From positions 1 to 45,702 of the forward strand of contig DJEI01000059.1 of assembly GCA_002431865.1 (NCBI GenBank): a stretch of DNA of 45,702 nucleotides. The letters run 5' to 3'. Of this stretch, positions 42,547-45,702 are shown piece by piece. Source of the stretch: Lachnospiraceae bacterium UBA5902 (lineage in GTDB: Bacteria; Bacillota; Clostridia; Lachnospirales; Lachnospiraceae). The position numbers and the translations under genes were made by a program. The notes beneath the pieces are model-generated. The model saw nothing but the letters and a program-made list of their open reading frames with translations, had not been told where the DNA came from and did not search any database. Position 1 is the first letter of the stretch. Every line of letters begins with the position of its first letter.

Positions 42547-43565
42547 CATCCCCACATCTCCAGAAACTTCCTTAATACCTCAGACTTTCCCCGGCTCTTC
42601 GGGTATACGAACCCGACGGTACGCTCTGCAACCGGATGGAAGAGTGGAAGCTCTAAGATCTGCCCGGAAGCCAGATAGTCCGTTGCGAATTCCCGCACAA
42701 CGCTGGCAACACCCATACCGATAGCTGCAAAATCAATCAGAAGATCCATATTATTTACTTCGAGGATCTGCTGCGGATGGATGCCTTCAGACTCCAGATA
42801 ATCATCGATATGTGTACGGGTGATATTATTCTTCTCCAGCAGCATAAGATTCGATTTCTCCAGAATATCCTTCATGGCAAATTCGGATTCATCTGCTGGA
42901 GACATAGGATCTATCGGAGATAAAGAGGAAACACCCTCATCCAGATTTCCCATAATACCAGTCAGATTCCCGGCGAAAAGCCACGGGTTCGTCGGTTCTT
43001 TTGCAAGCTCCTCCTGTTCCCGCAGATGCAGGTTGGAGAGATACGTTTCATTTACGACGAAGATATCGTGAATTGTGCTGACATCCTGATATTCAAAACC
43101 GGCAGGGATGTCTGTCTTGCAGATCAGACCGATATCAATGCGCCCATCGTTCAGAAGCTTCAGCGTATTCACTGTGGAATGGCAGTCAATGATAACCTTG
43201 ATGTGCGGATTTTCCAAGATGAAAGTCTGCAGCTTATCGAGCAAGATATGCTTGCAAAGCGAGGTACTGACGCCGATTCGCAGCTGCCCGATGCCGAGCT
43301 CGTGGATGTGCCGGATTTCATCCTCTCCCTGTGAGATATTTGAGAATGCTTTCTCGATGTGGCTGTATAGAACCTGTCCCTCGTCGGTCAGTGTCACACC
43401 CTTGGAAGAACGCAGAAAAAGCTTCACATGCAGTCCGTCCTCAAGCTTGGAGATTGCTTTCGAGATCGCAGGCTGGCTGATGAACAGCATATCGGCGGCT
43501 TTGCTGATATTTCCGGTATTTGCAACCGTATAAAAGACTCTGTAATAATTCAGATTATCAAACAT
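42543..43565 (-). CDS. LysR-type transcriptional regulator
   Basis: About 340 residues. The N-terminal winged helix (YYRVFYTVANTGNISKAADM, then FISQPAISKAISKLE) is typical of LysR proteins, and two substrate-binding subdomains follow (about 90-330). The effector domain has an insertion (about 190-235, SLSPIDPMSPADE) that is longer than usual. The start ATG follows a GAGGGG site; a longer reading to 43598 lacks one. It diverges from leuC, so it probably controls leucine or branched-chain synthesis in response to a pathway intermediate. Three-base overlap of its stop codon with the hicB stop shows that the two units are packed tail to tail. Confidence 0.92.
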   Translation of the reverse strand: MFDNLNYYRVFYTVANTGNISKAADMLFISQPAISKAISKLEDGLHVKLFLRSSKGVTLTDEGQVLYSHIEKAFSNISQGEDEIRHIHELGIGQLRIGVSTSLCKHILLDKLQTFILENPHIKVIIDCHSTVNTLKLLNDGRIDIGLICKTDIPAGFEYQDVSTIHDIFVVNETYLSNLHLREQEELAKEPTNPWLFAGNLTGIMGNLDEGVSSLSPIDPMSPADESEFAMKDILEKSNLMLLEKNNITRTHIDDYLESEGIHPQQILEVNNMDLLIDFAAIGMGVASVVREFATDYLASGQILELPLFHPVAERTVGFVYPKSRGKSEVLRKFLEMWGC

Positions 43566-43602
43566 AACATCCCCTCGTTTCCATACATATAAATTCATCT
43601 AT

Positions 43603-43734
43603 ACACAATAACATTGGAATATTTTATATACGTAATATTGTGTTATCATCTCATAAATAATTTAAGCTTGAATCTAATATAGCACATTCAAACCATAACT
43701 ACAAGTTATAAACAATATTCATATTATATATTGT
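43603..43734. promoter_or_regulatory. Candidate LysR operators between lysR and leuC
   Basis: Two inverted-repeat pairs share the half-site ACAATA/TATTGT: ACACAATA (43603-43610) with TATTGTGT (43636-43643), and ACAATAT (43712-43718) with ATATTGT (43728-43734), the latter next to the leuC -35 box. Between them is ATAAC-TACAA-GTTAT (43695-43709), a perfect dyad with the T-N11-A pattern typical of LysR sites. All are in AT-rich DNA, so chance matches are possible. Confidence 0.5.
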
Positions 43735-43760
43735 AATTATAGAAAGAAATATGGTATGAT
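43731..43760 (+). promoter_or_regulatory. Extended -10 promoter for leuCD
   Basis: TTGTAA (43731-43736), 18-base spacer, TATGAT (43755-43760) preceded by TGG. The weak -35 suits an activator-dependent promoter. Confidence 0.6.
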
Positions 43761-43795
43761 TCTAATATTATAAGCAGAATCAGGAGGAAATGATT

Positions 43796-45058
43796 ATGGG
43801 TATGACCATGACGCAGAAAATACTTGCGAAACATGCAGGCCTTGCAAGTGTGGAAGCAGGACAGTTGATTGAGGCAGATTTGGATTTGGTGCTTGGTAAC
43901 GATGTCACAACACCGGTTGCTATTCACGAGATGGAAAAGTTTAATAAGAAGGAAGTGTTTGATAAGAGCAAGATTGCACTTGTTATGGATCACTTTACAC
44001 CAAATAAAGATATTAAGAGTGCAGAGCATTGCAAATGTGTACGTGAGTTCTCAGGCGAGAATGAGATCGTGAACTTCTTCGATGTCGGAGAGATGGGGAT
44101 CGAGCATGCATTGCTTCCGGAAAAAGGATTGATCGTAGCAGGCGAGACCTGTATTGGAGCTGATTCACATACATGTACTTACGGCGCCCTTGGTGCATTC
44201 TCCACAGGTGTCGGCAGTACGGATATGGCAGCCGGTATGGTGACAGGTAAGGCATGGTTCAAGGTGCCATCTGCAATCAAGTTTAATATCGTAGGCGAGA
44301 AAGCACCATATATCAGTGGTAAGGATGTGATCCTTCACATCATCGGTATGATCGGTGTGGACGGTGCGCTCTATAAGTCCATGGAATTTGTAGGCCAGGG
44401 TATCAAGAACCTGACGATGGATGATCGTTTCACGATTGCAAACATGGCAATCGAGGCAGGTGCTAAGAACGGTATTTTCCCAGTGGATGAGCAGACAGAA
44501 GCTTACATGAAGGAGCATTCTACAAAGGCATATACAAAGTACGAGGCAGATGCTGATGCAGTGTATGATGAGGAATATACGATTGATCTTTCAACCTTGA
44601 AGCCAACCGTTGCATTTCCACATCTTCCAGAGAATACAAAGACAATCGATGAGGTCGGTGATATCAAGATCGATCAGGTAGTTATCGGTTCCTGTACAAA
44701 TGGACGAATATCTGATATGCGTATTGCTGCCGATATCATCAAGGGCAGACATGTGGCAAAGGGTGTGCGTGTGATCGTGATTCCTGGTACACAGGAGGTT
44801 TATTTACAGATGCTCGAAGAAGGCCTGACAAAGGCATTTATCGAGGCAGGTGCAATCGTATCGACTCCAACCTGTGGACCATGTCTGGGTGGACATATGG
44901 GTGTTTTGGCAGCCGGAGAGAGAGCTGTGTCCACAACAAACCGTAACTTCGTTGGACGTATGGGACACGTAGATTCTGAGGTATATCTGGCAAGCCCTGC
45001 AGTTGCAGCAGCTTCCGCGATTACAGGTAAGATCAGCAGCCCGGCAGAATTGGCATAA
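43796..45058 (+). CDS. leuC: 3-isopropylmalate dehydratase, large subunit
   Basis: 420 residues of the aconitase superfamily, the short LeuC type common in clostridia and archaea. With LeuD it isomerises 2-isopropylmalate to 3-isopropylmalate in leucine synthesis. Visible motifs are [29 protein letters not shown] and [15 protein letters not shown], which supply the three cysteine ligands of the 4Fe-4S cluster. I start at the second ATG, eight bases after AGGAGG; the first ATG is only two bases away from it. Homologues also act on citramalate or homocitrate derivatives, so some ambiguity remains. It is 12 bases before leuD. Confidence 0.93.
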   Translation: MGMTMTQKILAKHAGLASVEAGQLIEADLDLVLGNDVTTPVAIHEMEKFNKKEVFDKSKIALVMDHFTPNKDIKSAEHCKCVREFSGENEIVNFFDVGEMGIEHALLPEKGLIVAGETCIGADSHTCTYGALGAFSTGVGSTDMAAGMVTGKAWFKVPSAIKFNIVGEKAPYISGKDVILHIIGMIGVDGALYKSMEFVGQGIKNLTMDDRFTIANMAIEAGAKNGIFPVDEQTEAYMKEHSTKAYTKYEADADAVYDEEYTIDLSTLKPTVAFPHLPENTKTIDEVGDIKIDQVVIGSCTNGRISDMRIAADIIKGRHVAKGVRVIVIPGTQEVYLQMLEEGLTKAFIEAGAIVSTPTCGPCLGGHMGVLAAGERAVSTTNRNFVGRMGHVDSEVYLASPAVAAASAITGKISSPAELA

Positions 45059-45070
45059 GGAGGAACTAAA

Positions 45071-45562
45071 ATGAAAGCATACGGAACAGTACATAAATAT
45101 GGTGACAATGTAGATACAGATGTAATTATTCCTGCAAGATATCTGAATTCCTCAGATCCTGCGGAGCTTGCAAAGAACTGCATGGAGGATATCGACAAGG
45201 ACTTTGTAAAGCGTGTGAAGCCGGGCGATATCATGGTAGCAAATAAGAACTTTGGATGCGGCTCATCGAGAGAGCATGCACCAATCGCAATCAAGGCATC
45301 CGGTATCAGCTGTGTAATCGCTGAGACATTTGCCAGAATCTTCTATCGGAACGCAATCAACATCGGTCTTCCGATCATTGAATGTCCGGAGGCTGCAAAG
45401 GGAATCGAGGCAGGCGATATGGTAGAGGTCGATTTTGACAGTGGTATGATCTACAACAAGACAAAGGGAACCGAGTTCAAGGGACAGGCATTCCCTCCAT
45501 TCATGCAGAAGATCATCAAAGAGGGCGGTCTGATCAATTATATCAATGCAAAAGAAAATTAA
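45071..45562 (+). CDS. leuD: 3-isopropylmalate dehydratase, small subunit
   Basis: 163 residues, the swivelling domain of the same enzyme. The N-terminal [15 protein letters not shown] and the substrate-recognition motif [19 protein letters not shown] are typical of the short LeuD type. The start follows AAGGAGG. Being immediately downstream of leuC it is translated from the same message. leuA and leuB are not in the window. Confidence 0.94.
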   Translation: MKAYGTVHKYGDNVDTDVIIPARYLNSSDPAELAKNCMEDIDKDFVKRVKPGDIMVANKNFGCGSSREHAPIAIKASGISCVIAETFARIFYRNAINIGLPIIECPEAAKGIEAGDMVEVDFDSGMIYNKTKGTEFKGQAFPPFMQKIIKEGGLINYINAKEN

Positions 45563-45585
45563 TTTGATTGGGGAGGATAAAAGAT

Positions 45586-45702
45586 ATGGGAGTTTGTAAT
45601 AATTGTGGCAATCAGATATCGGACGGACAGCTGACCTGTCCGGTTTGTGGAGCTTATACTGGTGCAGGCGCACAGGCAAACAATCAGGCGCCACAGCAGA
45701 AT
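45586..45702 (+). CDS. Zinc-ribbon domain protein, N-terminal part (runs off the right edge)
   Basis: Only 39 residues are visible. MGVCNNCGNQISDGQLTCPV and the following CG make two CxxC knuckles of a zinc ribbon. The Ala/Gln/Asn-rich linker that follows is typical of clostridial membrane proteins with an N-terminal zinc ribbon and later membrane segments, but that part is outside the window. A GGGAGG site precedes the start. It lies 23 bases after leuD and may be cotranscribed by read-through. Confidence 0.8.
   Translation, partial: MGVCNNCGNQISDGQLTCPVCGAYTGAGAQANNQAPQQN

Noticed and set aside
43600..43795. Possible leucine leader peptide or T-box before leuC
   Set aside because: No Leu-codon-rich frame, T-box core or terminator is seen; regulation by the divergent LysR protein fits better.

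Overview
The window looks like a chromosomal segment of an anaerobic, Gram-positive, spore-forming-type Firmicute, most likely a Lachnospiraceae gut bacterium (Coprococcus/Roseburia-like). This rests on the cysS-mrnC-rlmB-sigH gene order with the sporulation sigma factor SigH, a CIRCE-controlled groESL operon, clustered DUF5688, DUF6062, DUF1292 and DUF2225 proteins, AGGAGG ribosome binding sites and TTGACA/TATAAT-type promoters. The genus is inference. Gene density is high and almost every gap has a promoter, terminator or operator. I see no prophage, insertion sequence or CRISPR array.

Layout. 1-1521: a truncated MocR/PdxR-type regulator divergent from a pyridoxal/pyridoxamine kinase (B6 salvage). 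1654-3090: a ZIP metal transporter and a flavodoxin-like protein with a compact cysteine motif. 3178-11794: a close-packed run, proA, a tandem PPK2 polyphosphate kinase, uppP, a cytoplasmic GH3 glycosidase, pepD and hisC. 11903-15650: DUF5688 protein, cold-shock protein, TetR regulator, lone receiver domain, rarA. 15662-20720: a MacB-like export operon with two different HlyD-type adaptors around one ATPase and one permease. 20801-23824: SEC-C protein, UvrD-like helicase, lipoprotein. 23831-27769: convergent DUF1292 gene and a heterodimeric ABC exporter with one degenerate ATP site. 27849-31299: cysS, mrnC, rlmB, sigH and a tRNA-Thr on the other strand.

31492-35313 is the most interesting part. 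Two adjacent genes encode a secreted SH3/glucosaminidase/cadherin-like protein ending in a type I dockerin, and a membrane protein with an N-terminal cohesin, a cadherin-like domain, one transmembrane helix and a long acidic cytoplasmic tail. This looks like a self-contained, non-cellulosomal cohesin-dockerin pair that would tether a peptidoglycan hydrolase to the cell membrane. It is followed by glnS, a DUF2225 protein, a putative circularly permuted papain-fold protein and a DUF6062 protein with duplicated Cys/His motifs.

39535-41782 is the groES-groEL operon with a perfect CIRCE element. Its intergenic gap is unusually long, highly structured, and holds a 39-codon ORF with a perfect Shine-Dalgarno. 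Next come a palindromic element and an AT-rich hicAB toxin-antitoxin pair with an inverted repeat inside its own promoter. A LysR regulator then diverges from leuCD, with several candidate operators between them. The window ends inside a zinc-ribbon protein gene.
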